Positions 44,576-52,743 are shown, counted from the first letter of the stretch. The stretch is 64,000 bases of DNA from Pseudomonadales bacterium (GCA_041395945.1 JAWKZN010000002.1:936556-1000555); one strand, 5' to 3'. Numbers and translations: made by a program. The notes: a model not told the origin generated them from the sequence alone.

Positions 44576-45016
44576 CTATGGCGGGACATCATCTTGCTGC
44601 TTTCCTGCTCTGGTTCTACCCACCACAAATGCAACGACTACCAGGACAACACCCGCACCAAGCAATGCGATTCTCAATGATGGCAGGCCGAGTTGAATCC
44701 AGGTGAAGATCTGAGGGAGTAATACACTGAGGCACAAAACCATAGCAATCACATTTGCTCTTTCAGGACTGTGAAGCTTTGGCAGCAGGATTATCATCCA
44801 CAAAACGAGGCCGATACCCAGCAGCAGACCCCCTGTGAACCGCGTGAAGATCGACAGCAACTCTCGAAATACTTCATCCTCTACCAGGAGCAGGATATCC
44901 GCGCTCCAAGGCATCTGCCTCGGATCGTTCAGATCCATTACGAACAGGAGACCAAGAGCGATCGCCCAGAGCGCAACCAGCGAGTAGATCAACCGAGGGA
45001 GAACCGGAAGATGCAT
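44576..45016 (-). CDS. Four-helix membrane protein, unknown function
   Basis: 146 residues with four hydrophobic segments (first LVALWAIALGLLFVM) and a charged cytoplasmic-looking tail RTRAGKQQDDVPP. No family recognised. It is 22 bp from the next membrane-protein gene with no attC between, so the two share a cassette. Confidence 0.65.
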   Translation of the reverse strand: MHLPVLPRLIYSLVALWAIALGLLFVMDLNDPRQMPWSADILLLVEDEVFRELLSIFTRFTGGLLLGIGLVLWMIILLPKLHSPERANVIAMVLCLSVLLPQIFTWIQLGLPSLRIALLGAGVVLVVVAFVVGRTRAGKQQDDVPP

Positions 45017-45038
45017 GTGTCAGGTCCAGCGCCAGCGG

Positions 45039-45446
45039 TCAGAGACGATGGAAGGTGACATAGTTATAGATCCACCAATAGCTGATTGCCGTTGGAACTG
45101 AGATCGTTGACATCCAAAGCAGGTGAAGGATCTGCGAAGTGTCGCTTACCAGAAACCAGAGTGGCACCATTCCGACAAATCCCGTGATAGCGTAGCTCCA
45201 CCAGTAGTTAAGGCCGAGGGTGAGCAGCAGCCAATGAGCCATCGTTCCGATGGTGAGCACCAGAATATAGGAAACACCGGCGATGGCGACTGGAACTGCA
45301 GCATTAAAGGACCCCAGAAAACTTGCGTCTTCGGGCGACAGAATTGGAGTCACCATTACCCATGCGAAACAGATAGCAATGGCCGCCACGGGAGAGAACG
45401 TGGAAGCGATCAAGGTAGCCTTCAGCGAACCGCGACCAATACTCAT
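45039..45446 (-). CDS. Four-helix membrane protein, unknown function
   Basis: 135 residues from ATG 45446 (MSIGRGSLKATLIAS), four hydrophobic helices ending ISYWWIYNYVTFHRL. An upstream in-frame start would place the N-terminus in the attC, so 45446 is preferred. Function unknown. Confidence 0.65.
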   Translation of the reverse strand: MSIGRGSLKATLIASTFSPVAAIAICFAWVMVTPILSPEDASFLGSFNAAVPVAIAGVSYILVLTIGTMAHWLLLTLGLNYWWSYAITGFVGMVPLWFLVSDTSQILHLLWMSTISVPTAISYWWIYNYVTFHRL

Positions 45447-45451
45447 CTGGC

Positions 45452-45548
45452 GCTTAATACCCCCCCTGAGCGGCGCTTGATGGCGATTGACGGGAGCAGC
45501 AGCCAAACAGGGTTACAGTCATACGTCCGATCCATCTCCTGGTTATGT
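45452..45548 (-). repeat. attC, degenerate
   Basis: 97 bp. Ends GCTTAAT and GTTATGT; centre AGCGGCGCTTGATGGCG and right arm CCGATCCATCTCCTGG match the main attC family. Confidence 0.75.
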
Positions 45549-45952
45549 GTCATTCCTGATTTCCATTCCTACGATATCGGCCAACAACGGACATTCACAA
45601 CTCTTTGTTCCGTCGCCGAGACGCGAAGCTGCCTGGTGACCGTAACGTGTTAGTTGCGGCCTGTCGCAGCAAAAAGGTCGCTCCCTGATTGCCGGTTCAG
45701 TTGGTTGACGCAGCATTTCTTCTCCGGATCAGGAGAGGAGGATGTTGAATGAAATATCGAATAGGGAACCATTTGACGGAAACCTGCAGCGCGCTGATTT
45801 GTTATCGCTGGCGGAAACGGGATACACCAGCTTCAATAGTCAGTTGAGGCGACGGTAATTTGCTGCGAAATCGAGAATGGGCGGCGGGTCAATGATTCTC
45901 TGCAACGATTGATCGGGCGTCATCGTTTCTGCTTCCCTGACCGTTATGTTTC
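45549..45952. other. About 400 bp without a supported gene
   Basis: No reading frame with a start and convincing composition. It includes CGTAACGTGTTAG at about 45640, a possible eroded attC box. Probably a dead cassette. Confidence 0.5.
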
Positions 45953-46390
45953 TTACCAACTGAAGGAGCGCAATAGTGATACTTGACTTGCAGAATCATA
46001 AAACAGGATATGCCGGAAGCTGGACATAGTTAACTGCCAACAGTCACCGCGCGAATTTTCACCAATATTAAACCACCAAGGATTCATCTCTGCAGAAGCA
46101 CCAATACAGCGTTCCTGCGACATCACCCCGAGATATTTCATATCTTTTTTTTTCGCGGAATTCTGCGCCCATTCGTCAGATTCATGAAATCTGAAATACG
46201 CAGAATAGTCAGTCCAGCCCGTTATCCAGCACAGCACGTTTGATTCGGTCCGAAGCCCGGAATAGCTGGTCAGACTCTCGTTGCAGCGTATGGGAACCAG
46301 TCCATACACATGATGAAGAAAGACAAATGCGACCAGGCTGGTGCAGGCTAGCAATACGCCAGGCAGTAGACGTTTCATGAATGTTCTCAT
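45953..46390 (-). CDS. Exported or membrane-anchored protein, unknown function
   Basis: 145 residues. N-terminal signal/anchor LLPGVLLACTSLVAFVFL, then a Trp- and Cys-containing domain (LCWITGWTDYSAYFRF, SQERCIGAS, GDCWQLTMSS) that may hold disulfides. No family recognised. Its ATG overlaps the stop of the neighbouring cyclase frame by ATGA across an attC. Confidence 0.65.
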   Translation of the reverse strand: MRTFMKRLLPGVLLACTSLVAFVFLHHVYGLVPIRCNESLTSYSGLRTESNVLCWITGWTDYSAYFRFHESDEWAQNSAKKKDMKYLGVMSQERCIGASAEMNPWWFNIGENSRGDCWQLTMSSFRHILFYDSASQVSLLRSFSW

Positions 46391-47340
46391 GACGCCTGAC
46401 GCCGCGATAAGCGGCGCTTGAGGGCAGCGGAGTTGAGCGGCAGCGGATGGCAGCCACGGTCAAGCGTCCGATTCGTCTCCTGGTCAGGCTTCACTCTTGA
46501 TCTCTTTTCATCATTTTCCGGCCAGGAACGGACATACTGCTGATCCAAAAAAGCTACGACGCGGGCAGGAGCAGCGCTGCATTCAGCGAGTTTGATTGGG
46601 AAAAATCCCACCATAAAGCCGCTAAGGGGCAAAGCTCCCAGATTGGCCATCTGTTGCACGATGAACGCTTCTTTTTGGACAATGGCTTTGTGGCCATCCC
46701 ACAACAAGCTCTTGTCTCCAGTTGCTCGGAACTGCTCCGTCATCTTGCCGAATGGTCGATCCCAGCCGAGCGCGTCTGTTCCTAAGATCGTAGCCCCCTG
46801 CCGAGTCAGATGTAGCGTACTGGCTCGACTCATTCCTGGATAATTGAAATACCTTGGGTCGCCTATGTCGAAGCGTTCCTGGCCTGTGCGGATAAGTACA
46901 GCGTCGCCTTGGCTGATTTTTGTTTCCGTCTTCTCCAGTGCTTTATCCAGCATTTCAATCGTTATTTCTTCACCAGGCTTAACCCAGTCTTGAACATCCA
47001 GAACGATACCTGGTCTATAAAGCTCTTCTAGATCAATGTCGGTAATCGTCCGGGATTTTCGACCCTCGCACTGAGAACCACTGTGCAATGGCGCATCTAC
47101 ATGAGTCCCGCAGTGAGAGTTGAACCCTGAGAGATTCTCCGCACCCCAGCCTTCACCGTCTGGCAGCTCGTCATGCGAACATCCCAACGACATGCAAAAT
47201 TGGTCTTTACCCCCTGCCTCCGCTGGATGTAAATATTCAATATTTGGAGATAGCACAACGCCTGCCATCTTCATTGCTTCAGGTAGTTGTTCGCGTTTCT
47301 TTGGGTCCAGCGTGGCTGTCAAGTCTATGAGGCGAGGCAT
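46387..47340 (-). CDS. Cyclase/kynurenine-formamidase-like metal hydrolase
   Basis: 317 residues. Metal site NSHCGTHVDAPLH at about 75-86 (HxGTHxDxP), plus GDAVLIRTGQERF and TDALGWDRPFG. Cyclase-family enzymes hydrolyse cyclic or formyl amides, such as N-formylkynurenine; substrate unknown. The enzyme core ends near residue 283; from there the frame runs through the whole attC and adds about 34 residues (TNRTLDRGCHPLPLNSAALK...). The original stop has probably been lost. Confidence 0.85.
   Translation of the reverse strand: MPRLIDLTATLDPKKREQLPEAMKMAGVVLSPNIEYLHPAEAGGKDQFCMSLGCSHDELPDGEGWGAENLSGFNSHCGTHVDAPLHSGSQCEGRKSRTITDIDLEELYRPGIVLDVQDWVKPGEEITIEMLDKALEKTETKISQGDAVLIRTGQERFDIGDPRYFNYPGMSRASTLHLTRQGATILGTDALGWDRPFGKMTEQFRATGDKSLLWDGHKAIVQKEAFIVQQMANLGALPLSGFMVGFFPIKLAECSAAPARVVAFLDQQYVRSWPENDEKRSRVKPDQETNRTLDRGCHPLPLNSAALKRRLSRRQAS
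46394..46489 (-). repeat. attC with compensated end boxes
   Basis: 96 bp. Ends are GCCTGAC and GTCAGGC: the invariant AAC and GTT are both changed but still complementary. Inner arms GCGATAAGCGGCGCTTGAG and GTCAAGCGTCCGATT intact. Fully translated as the tail of the cyclase gene. Confidence 0.85.
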
Positions 47341-47447
47341 AGGTTTTGCTCAGTATATTGGGACGTTTTGTAGTGTTTCTTATTGCGAGAGGGGGTTCAA
47401 TGTCTCTTGTCGGCAAATCGGACATTGAATGGAGCTGTTCTCATGAC

Positions 47448-47516
47448 ATCTGACGCCGAGATATCCGACGCCTGAGTACGGCCGGCTGGAGCGGTAGCGA
47501 AGGAAGTGTGCAGTAA
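47448..47516 (-). repeat. attC, truncated
   Basis: ATCTGACGCCGAGATATCCG then GCTGGAGCGGTAGCGAAGGA; the right arm is missing and the next gene stop follows directly. Cannot be a functional site. Confidence 0.7.
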
Positions 47517-47517
47517 T

Positions 47518-47901
47518 TCAATTTTCGTTATCGGTGCCAGATAACAATACGAACTCCTGGAAACCGCCGTATACCATCCGTTTGGCATCGAAACCCGAAC
47601 CAAATGAGTTGATTAGCTCCGTCATTCTAGGGTCAGCCGCAACCTTTGCATTTACTCGATCACGCACTTCACGAGACTCAAACACCACCCACCCAAACAC
47701 AACGACCTCATCCTTCGTTGCGCCTGAAAATTCACAAAATGACCGCGTCCCCTCAAGCACTGAGTCAACGCCAACATATTCCCTGTAATCAAGTGCGCCG
47801 TGTTCCTTCCAGATACCCGCAGTCGCTTCAACAAGGCGTCTGTATTCGTCGAGATTACGGCGAGGAATCGGTAGAACGAATCCGTCTATGAAGTGCGCCA
47901 T
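47518..47901 (-). CDS. DUF1428 protein (YbaA-like)
   Basis: 127 residues: MAHFIDGFVLPIPRRNLDEY, EYVGVDSVLEGTRSF, VVFGWVVFESREVRD, DAKRMVYGGFQEFV, all typical of DUF1428 ferredoxin-like-fold proteins. Common as integron cassette cargo; function unknown. Confidence 0.9.
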   Translation of the reverse strand: MAHFIDGFVLPIPRRNLDEYRRLVEATAGIWKEHGALDYREYVGVDSVLEGTRSFCEFSGATKDEVVVFGWVVFESREVRDRVNAKVAADPRMTELINSFGSGFDAKRMVYGGFQEFVLLSGTDNEN

Positions 47902-47947
47902 ATGTGCTCCGTTACTGGCAAATTGTTCAGCGTGACGTCTTGATGAC

Positions 47948-48044
47948 GCTTAACGGCGAGATAAGCGACAGTTTAAGGGCCATCGACTGGAGCGGTAGCG
48001 AAAGGAGGTCGCGGCTAAGCGTCCGATTCATCTTCCGCTCAGGC
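47948..48044 (-). repeat. attC, degenerate
   Basis: Left box GCTTAAC, inner arm GCGAGATAAGCGACAGTTTAA, centre GACTGGAGCGGTAGCGAAAG, right end CTCAGGC instead of GTTAGGC. A weak copy of the tail motif (CGCACTTCGAATATTGA) follows at 48054-48070. Confidence 0.8.
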
Positions 48045-48045
48045 G

Positions 48046-48627
48046 TCAGTTTTCGCACTTCGAATATTGACTGATGAGCCAGTGCGGCGTGTAGCGGTGA
48101 AACCCGGCCAGCAGTTGCTTCGGGTCTTTCTGCCTGATACCGAAGCGACGCGTTTCGCGATACAGGAACGGCAGCATGAACACCACCATGCCCGCAATGA
48201 ACATTATCGATTCGGCCATCTCCTCGTCGGTCTGCTTGTCCCACCGGGACTTCGGCTTCATGCCGAAGCCTTCGCTCGTGAGTGCACGCCCGCGCGCCGC
48301 CAGTGCCGCGTGCTCGCCATCGGCGTAGCCCAGCTTGCGCAGTGTTACTGCCGGGAAATACGTACTGATGGTTGCCGCACGCAGATCCTCGTCGGGCGTC
48401 AGCTGGTTGTTCCGGCGCCGGTTGCCCGCAAGGATGTTCACGGCTTCGCGAAGTTGCCGGACGACACCGGCTTGCCGCGCAAAATCGTCGAAGCGATCGC
48501 CGGAATTGTTGTCGGCGATAATCCGGTCGAGTTTGGGAAACCCGTCGAGCCGGGGCGGGTCGAGTGCGAGTACCGTTGTGGCACAAAACAGCAGCAACAA
48601 CGGGGCCTTGGAAAACCTCTTGTTCAT
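48046..48627 (-). CDS. Exported protein, unknown function
   Basis: 193 residues. Signal peptide (LLLLFCATTVLA-LDPP), a polar central region rich in Arg/Asp, then one hydrophobic segment (IMFIAGMVVFMLPFLY) near the C-terminus. Higher GC than neighbouring cassettes. No family recognised. The 210 bp upstream (48628-48839) contain no supported gene. Confidence 0.6.
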   Translation of the reverse strand: MNKRFSKAPLLLLFCATTVLALDPPRLDGFPKLDRIIADNNSGDRFDDFARQAGVVRQLREAVNILAGNRRRNNQLTPDEDLRAATISTYFPAVTLRKLGYADGEHAALAARGRALTSEGFGMKPKSRWDKQTDEEMAESIMFIAGMVVFMLPFLYRETRRFGIRQKDPKQLLAGFHRYTPHWLISQYSKCEN

Positions 48628-48839
48628 GTCATTACCTGCAACAGGGTTCTGGCGATTCCATTCGTCTGTTGAAGCTGAAGTATTACCAGTACAAGCCCGA
48701 TGACGACAGCAAGCCCCGCGACAACTTGGCCAATATCATCGGCACATGCTCTTGATTAAACATGAAACGGTATCGCCTGTCTCCAACCCCGTCTGGATTG
48801 GGTCGAAGGCGGACATTTTTGGACGACTCTTCCGATGAC

Positions 48840-48938
48840 GTCGAATGCCGTGGTTCAGCGGCCCGGCAGGGCGGTGGCAAACTTGCGCACGCAGGTTAGA
48901 TTACGCCCTATTAGATCCGCGGTAACCGCTTGTTAGAT
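48840..48938 (-). repeat. attC, divergent type, partly decayed
   Basis: 99 bp. GTCGAATGCCGTGGTTCAGC at the left and CCGCGGTAACCGCTTGTTAGAT at the right; arms TCAGCGGC/CCGCGGTA only partly complementary. A different attC subfamily from most of the array. Confidence 0.65.
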
Positions 48939-49430
48939 GATGGTTTGCTGGTAGTAGCGGACAGTTGCTTTGCCATGGAACTGATCACCTTGTACGTGCC
49001 TGAAACCCAGCTTCCGGATGATCTTGATCGACGCGACGTTTTCAGTAAAAGAGCCCGCCGCCAGGTTGGTTAGATTGAGGTCCTCGAGCCCGTACGCGAG
49101 AATTCTAAGGGCAGCTTCCGTGGCATAGCCTTGGTCCCACACGTGTTGAACGAACCGCCACCCAAAATCAATGCAGGCCGGCAGCTCCTTGAAGCCAAAG
49201 AAGCCTGTGAGCGATTCATCGCATTGGAGAAGCACCGCATAGCGCGAGATACCTGTGGCGTGATCTCCATCGATACAGTCGAGAACGTAGGCTTCGGCTT
49301 CTGTTGGACTATTGGGTGAACCGTCTGCAAGGTATTTGGTCACGCGTGGGTCGGCAACGATGGCCGCGTATGCTGGGATAGCCGTTTCCGAAAACGATCG
49401 GATGATGAGCCCCTCGGTTTCGGCGCGCAA
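48933..49430 (-). CDS. GNAT acetyltransferase (RimJ/RimL-like)
   Basis: 165 residues: GLIIRSFSETAIPAYAAIVA, FGFKELPACIDFGWRFVQHVW, GYATEAALRILAYG, ENVASIKIIRKLGFRHV are the RimJ/RimL-type GNAT signature. It should acetylate an amine on a small molecule or protein N-terminus. One of two GNAT cassettes in the array. Confidence 0.9.
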   Translation of the reverse strand: MRAETEGLIIRSFSETAIPAYAAIVADPRVTKYLADGSPNSPTEAEAYVLDCIDGDHATGISRYAVLLQCDESLTGFFGFKELPACIDFGWRFVQHVWDQGYATEAALRILAYGLEDLNLTNLAAGSFTENVASIKIIRKLGFRHVQGDQFHGKATVRYYQQTII

Positions 49431-49436
49431 CCCGTC

Positions 49437-49558
49437 GCCTAACGTTCGAGCTGAGCGGGTGGCAGCGTGGCGGCGGACCGCGAGGACCAGGAATACCTTC
49501 AGCTCATCGCGGACCAGGCGCCATGCCGTTGGCGTTCCGCTTGGGCGAGGGGTTAGAA
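49437..49558 (-). repeat. attC, long variant
   Basis: 122 bp. GCCTAACGTTCGAGCTGAGC left; CCGCTTGGGCGAGGGGTTAGAA right. Longer and less symmetrical than the main family. Confidence 0.7.
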
Positions 49559-49571
49559 GGCGCTTTACAGC

Positions 49572-49802
49572 TCACGACATGACCTCTACCAGGTGCCGCC
49601 GGTTTGCTGCCGGTGCAAACGGCTCTGGCCGGAATTCGACAAGTTGGGTGATCTAGCCGTTGACCACTGTGAAGAACGAGATGGGCTCCGCGCTCCGCTC
49701 GCCGTCCGTGACGCTCACTTGTGTAACCACCTCCTTGTTATCAGACACCAGGCGATTCACCCTGAACGACCACCGCCCTTGCGTCGGGTATTCAGCGTTC
49801 AC
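49572..49802 (-). pseudogene. SnoaL/NTF2-like protein, decayed
   Basis: In one frame: EYPTQGRWSFRVNRLV, VTQVSVTDGERSAEPISFFT, VVNG, then TAG at 49653-49655, then ITQLVEFRPEPFAPAANRRH and a stop at 49572. This is the C-terminal half of a SnoaL-like domain. The N-terminal half is missing and a TGA follows the only nearby ATG. Two independent lesions indicate a dead gene. Confidence 0.7.
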
Positions 49803-49871
49803 ACGCGCGAATGACTCAACTCACATGTGGTTCTCTCCTGCAGCCGATGCGCACTGACTCCTCCCTGCGCC

Positions 49872-49970
49872 GTCTAACACCAGGTTAAGCTGCGAAGCGG
49901 TTCTGTCGCAACAATCGTGCAAGCAGTTGACGTGACAGGTTCCTTCGTCAGCTTTAACTTCATGTTAGAC
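49872..49970 (-). repeat. attC, distinct subfamily
   Basis: 99 bp. Intact boxes GTCTAAC and GTTAGAC; inner arms AGGTTAAGCTG and CAGCTTTAACTT; unrelated centre. The only copy of this type in the window. Confidence 0.85.
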
Positions 49971-50453
49971 GCCACCAGTAAAACGCCACTCAGTTGCCGT
50001 ATTCGAAAAGAGCATGCCCCCATCCAAGCCTGAAGAGTCACAGAACCATGCGAGCACTCTTGCAGGTACTACTCTATAAACCCCTTCTACTGTGCGGGGC
50101 ATCTCCCAGTTGTACTTCTCTCGGTATGCACTGACCCAGAAATCTACATCTTGCCCGGGCATCGCAGACGCATGCCCTTCGAGTATTACAAGCTCGTCCC
50201 CACTTTCGAGATTCACCTGAATCCTGTTGTCACGTGAAATGTTCTTCGCTATCGCTGACCCAGTACTGAAGTAGAGATGACAATCACGCCATACGCCCCA
50301 GACCGGACGTGAACTAGGGAAGCCTCGCGAGGCAGTAGAAATCCAATAGTTTCGTGCCACGGCCATTCGCGAGTCTACCCATCTCCACGGAAGCAACTTC
50401 TCTGATTCAATGTAACCAGAAAGCGAAGGTCGAGTGGCTGGAGGAATATCCAT
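49965..50453 (-). CDS. Pyridoxamine-5'-phosphate-oxidase-fold protein
   Basis: 162 residues with ARNYWISTASRGFPSSRPVWGV and NRIQVNLESGDELVILEG, a split-barrel FMN- or F420-binding flavin-reductase-like fold, ending RVLAWFCDSSG. Likely a small redox or binding protein; cofactor and substrate unknown. Last codons and stop fall in the attC. Confidence 0.82.
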   Translation of the reverse strand: MDIPPATRPSLSGYIESEKLLPWRWVDSRMAVARNYWISTASRGFPSSRPVWGVWRDCHLYFSTGSAIAKNISRDNRIQVNLESGDELVILEGHASAMPGQDVDFWVSAYREKYNWEMPRTVEGVYRVVPARVLAWFCDSSGLDGGMLFSNTATEWRFTGGV

Positions 50454-50456
50454 GAC

Positions 50457-50552
50457 GTCTAACGCTGAGATAAGCGGCGCTTGAGGGCGACCGACTGGAG
50501 CGGTAGCGAAAGGAGGTCGCGGTCAGGCGTCCGATTCATCTCCTGGTTAGAC
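50457..50552 (-). repeat. attC, main family
   Basis: 96 bp, GTCTAAC/GTTAGAC, arms GAGATAAGCGGCGCTTGAG and GTCAGGCGTCCGATTCATCTC. Confidence 0.93.
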
Positions 50553-50601
50553 GTCATTCTTGATCTCCTTTCGTCCGTTATCGGACAAAAACCGCCAGTT
50601 T

Positions 50602-51450
50602 TCACTTTTGAAGGAACGACAATACGGCTTGATTATAGGCTTCGGGACTATCTTCGTGCATGATGTGCGACGCTTCCGGGATCTTCATGCGTTCCGTATT
50701 CGGCATTAGCTCCTCCAACCGATCGGTCAAGCGATGCAGAAATGTGGGGCTTTTTTCGCCAGTCACCAACAGAGTTTGCGCCTCAATGTTGGCCACATCG
50801 CGTTGATTCAGCGGCAACATAAACGTGTCACTCAGCAGTTCTGCTTTGCTGAAATTAACTCGAACTTGTTCCAAACGGGTCGGCGACAGGGCGGCAAATG
50901 CCTTGCTACCCAATACTGCATTCCCAAAGTACGACATAGCTTCATCCATATCGTCCTTTCTTGCGGCGGAAGTTGCCGGTCCTAATCCAGTTGCTGCAAA
51001 TCTGATGATTGGCACCGCTGTTCTGGGCCGGGTTACAAGCAACCCCAGGATTTCTTGCGGTTCTGGCGGAAAGCTGGTGAAAAGCGGTATCACAGGGGGT
51101 TCTGCAAGCACGAGCTTCTCCACCAAACCTGGCTCTCGTATGGTGGCCATCAACGCGAGGTACGCACCGTACGAGTGCCCAACCAAGTGCGCGTTAGCCG
51201 TGTCCTGTGAAAGAAGCAACTCCAGTAAATCATCGACCTGCTCGGCCATTGAGTATTCTGCGCCATCGGAGATTTTCTGGTTGGGCCAATGGTAACGGCG
51301 ACTGTAGGTTACAACGTGAAAACAGGCACCAAACGCCTCGATTTGGTGTTCCCAGGTTCGGTGATCACTTGCGGAACCATGGATAAGAACCACGGGGTGA
51401 CCGGCACCCCACTCAATCAGCTTGATAGCGGTCTGAGCAGACTTTCTCAT
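50602..51450 (-). CDS. Alpha/beta-hydrolase
   Basis: 282 residues. Oxyanion loop VVLIHGSASDHRTW, nucleophile elbow LVGHSYGAYLAL (Ser93), catalytic His in PEASHIMHEDSP near the C-terminus. Family includes esterases, haloalkane dehalogenases and menaquinone-pathway enzymes; substrate unknown. A ~100-bp leader precedes its ATG inside the cassette. Confidence 0.88.
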   Translation of the reverse strand: MRKSAQTAIKLIEWGAGHPVVLIHGSASDHRTWEHQIEAFGACFHVVTYSRRYHWPNQKISDGAEYSMAEQVDDLLELLLSQDTANAHLVGHSYGAYLALMATIREPGLVEKLVLAEPPVIPLFTSFPPEPQEILGLLVTRPRTAVPIIRFAATGLGPATSAARKDDMDEAMSYFGNAVLGSKAFAALSPTRLEQVRVNFSKAELLSDTFMLPLNQRDVANIEAQTLLVTGEKSPTFLHRLTDRLEELMPNTERMKIPEASHIMHEDSPEAYNQAVLSFLQK

Positions 51451-51547
51451 GTTCGGTCACAACAAAGCCGGGATTGCAATCCTAACCAAATTGAGCAGTG
51501 ACTGCTCAGGGCACAAAGCAGACATTGAATGGCGCTACTCTCATAAC

Positions 51548-51573
51548 GCCTAACGTCGTGGTTTAGCGGCCCT
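51548..51573 (-). repeat. attC half-site
   Basis: GCCTAACGTCGTGGTTTAGC is the left arm of a site; the right arm is absent and the acetyltransferase frame reads into it. A deletion has fused gene end and half-site. Confidence 0.75.
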
Positions 51574-52002
51574 TGATTTTGAATAGGTGCAGACATAGCG
51601 AATGACCCCTGGGTACTTTTCGCCGAGGCTCAAAACCGAGAACCCGCACTTGCCGTAGAAGTCTTTTGCATCGTCACCAGTCTCGGCTTGGATTGTATGC
51701 TTCGATGTACTCCGGATCGCAACTTCGAGCAATTGACGTCCTACGCCCTGATTTCGTAGCCGATCTTCGACGCCCATGTACCTAACGATGGCCAGATCAG
51801 GTCCCGATTCGATGACGGCACATCCGCCAATGGGGTGTTGCTCTACCGAGGCAACCCAGAACAGGTGACTGGGTGAGTCGTGGAATTCTTGGCCGATACG
51901 AATTTGCTCGTCGCGAGGTCTGGGAAATGCAGAGAGAAGGAGCAATGTGAGGTAGGGCTCATTCGGGAGCTTCGCGGAAGCCTCAGAGATCGTGAAGTTC
52001 AC
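51550..52002 (-). CDS. GNAT acetyltransferase, C-terminus fused into attC remnant
   Basis: About 150 residues from GTG 52002. YMGVEDRLRNQGVGRQLLEV (acetyl-CoA loop) and DDAKDFYGKCGFSVLS identify a GNAT protein. The last residues RAAKPRR and the stop come from the attC half-site, so the natural C-terminus may be lost. The frame is also open upstream through the whole neighbouring attC. Confidence 0.8.
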   Translation of the reverse strand: MNFTISEASAKLPNEPYLTLLLLSAFPRPRDEQIRIGQEFHDSPSHLFWVASVEQHPIGGCAVIESGPDLAIVRYMGVEDRLRNQGVGRQLLEVAIRSTSKHTIQAETGDDAKDFYGKCGFSVLSLGEKYPGVIRYVCTYSKSRAAKPRR

Positions 52003-52019
52003 GCGGGCCTCTCCAGTCC

Positions 52020-52115
52020 GCCTAACGCCGAGATAAGCGGCGCTTGAGGGCGGCCGACCGGACCGGCAGCGAAAGGAGGTCGCGGTCAAGCGTTCGATTC
52101 ATCTCCTGGTTAGGC
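52020..52115 (-). repeat. attC, main family
   Basis: 96 bp, GCCTAAC/GTTAGGC, arms GAGATAAGCGGCGCTTGAG and GTCAAGCGTTCGATTCATCTC. Confidence 0.95.
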
Positions 52116-52145
52116 GACAACGAACCATCAATAGGTTGCTCGATG

Positions 52146-52541
52146 CTAAATGAGGTGAAATTCTCGAAGAAAACTTTTCCTATTTCGCTCAAATCTACGG
52201 TGCTCTTCATGCCTCAGCTCTCGCTTCTTTTCAGAAAACGCGGGAGCAATCATCCCCCATGCCCCATTTCGCACGAAATAGACCACATAATCAACGTGAC
52301 TACCCTGCCAGCAATTATGGACGACCTGATCTTTGCCCTTGGCCTCTATGGTCTTCACTTGAATTCGATAGAAGTGCGGGCCATCCGATATCAGCAGATC
52401 AGTTTGATGACCATGGTCGAGTATTGGAAGAAACACCTGCCAGCCGTCTTGCATCAGCCAGCTGACAACAGTGCTTTCATAGGATGTATTTTTTAGAGCT
52501 TGGTGAGTACCAGCTTCTGTCTTAGTGAGACGTCTGGGCAT
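52146..52541 (-). CDS. PD-(D/E)XK nuclease-like protein
   Basis: 131 residues. Residues visible in order: Glu22 in YESTVVSWLMQDGW, Asp48 in GHQTDLLI, then FYRIQVKT with Gln61 and Lys63, the E...D...(E/Q)xK arrangement of this nuclease superfamily (similar to group I intron-type and PDDEXK_5 domains). The Gln-x-Lys variant occurs in active members. Could be a restriction-like or repair enzyme; no modification partner is in the cassette. Confidence 0.7.
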   Translation of the reverse strand: MPRRLTKTEAGTHQALKNTSYESTVVSWLMQDGWQVFLPILDHGHQTDLLISDGPHFYRIQVKTIEAKGKDQVVHNCWQGSHVDYVVYFVRNGAWGMIAPAFSEKKRELRHEEHRRFERNRKSFLREFHLI

Positions 52542-52647
52542 TCGAAGGGTTCTGGCACTTGGGATTTGGCTTCAGTATATGAAAGGCAATAACACTGCGA
52601 AGTTAACTAACTCTCAGAACGAAAATGTGGTCCAAGTGCTTGTTGTC

Positions 52648-52743
52648 GCCTAACGCCGAGATAAGCGGCGCTTGACGACGGCCGACTGCACCGGCAGCGA
52701 AAGGAGGTCGCGGTCAAGCGTCAGTTTCATCTCCTTGTTAGGC
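52648..52743 (-). repeat. attC, main family
   Basis: 96 bp, GCCTAAC/GTTAGGC, arm GAGATAAGCGGCGCTTGAC; right arm partly diverged (GTCAAGCGTCAGTTTCATCTC). Confidence 0.93.

Noticed and set aside
44428..44680. Small frames on both strands around 44.5 kb
   Set aside because: Both strands are open, no start with a ribosome-binding site, no recognisable domain.
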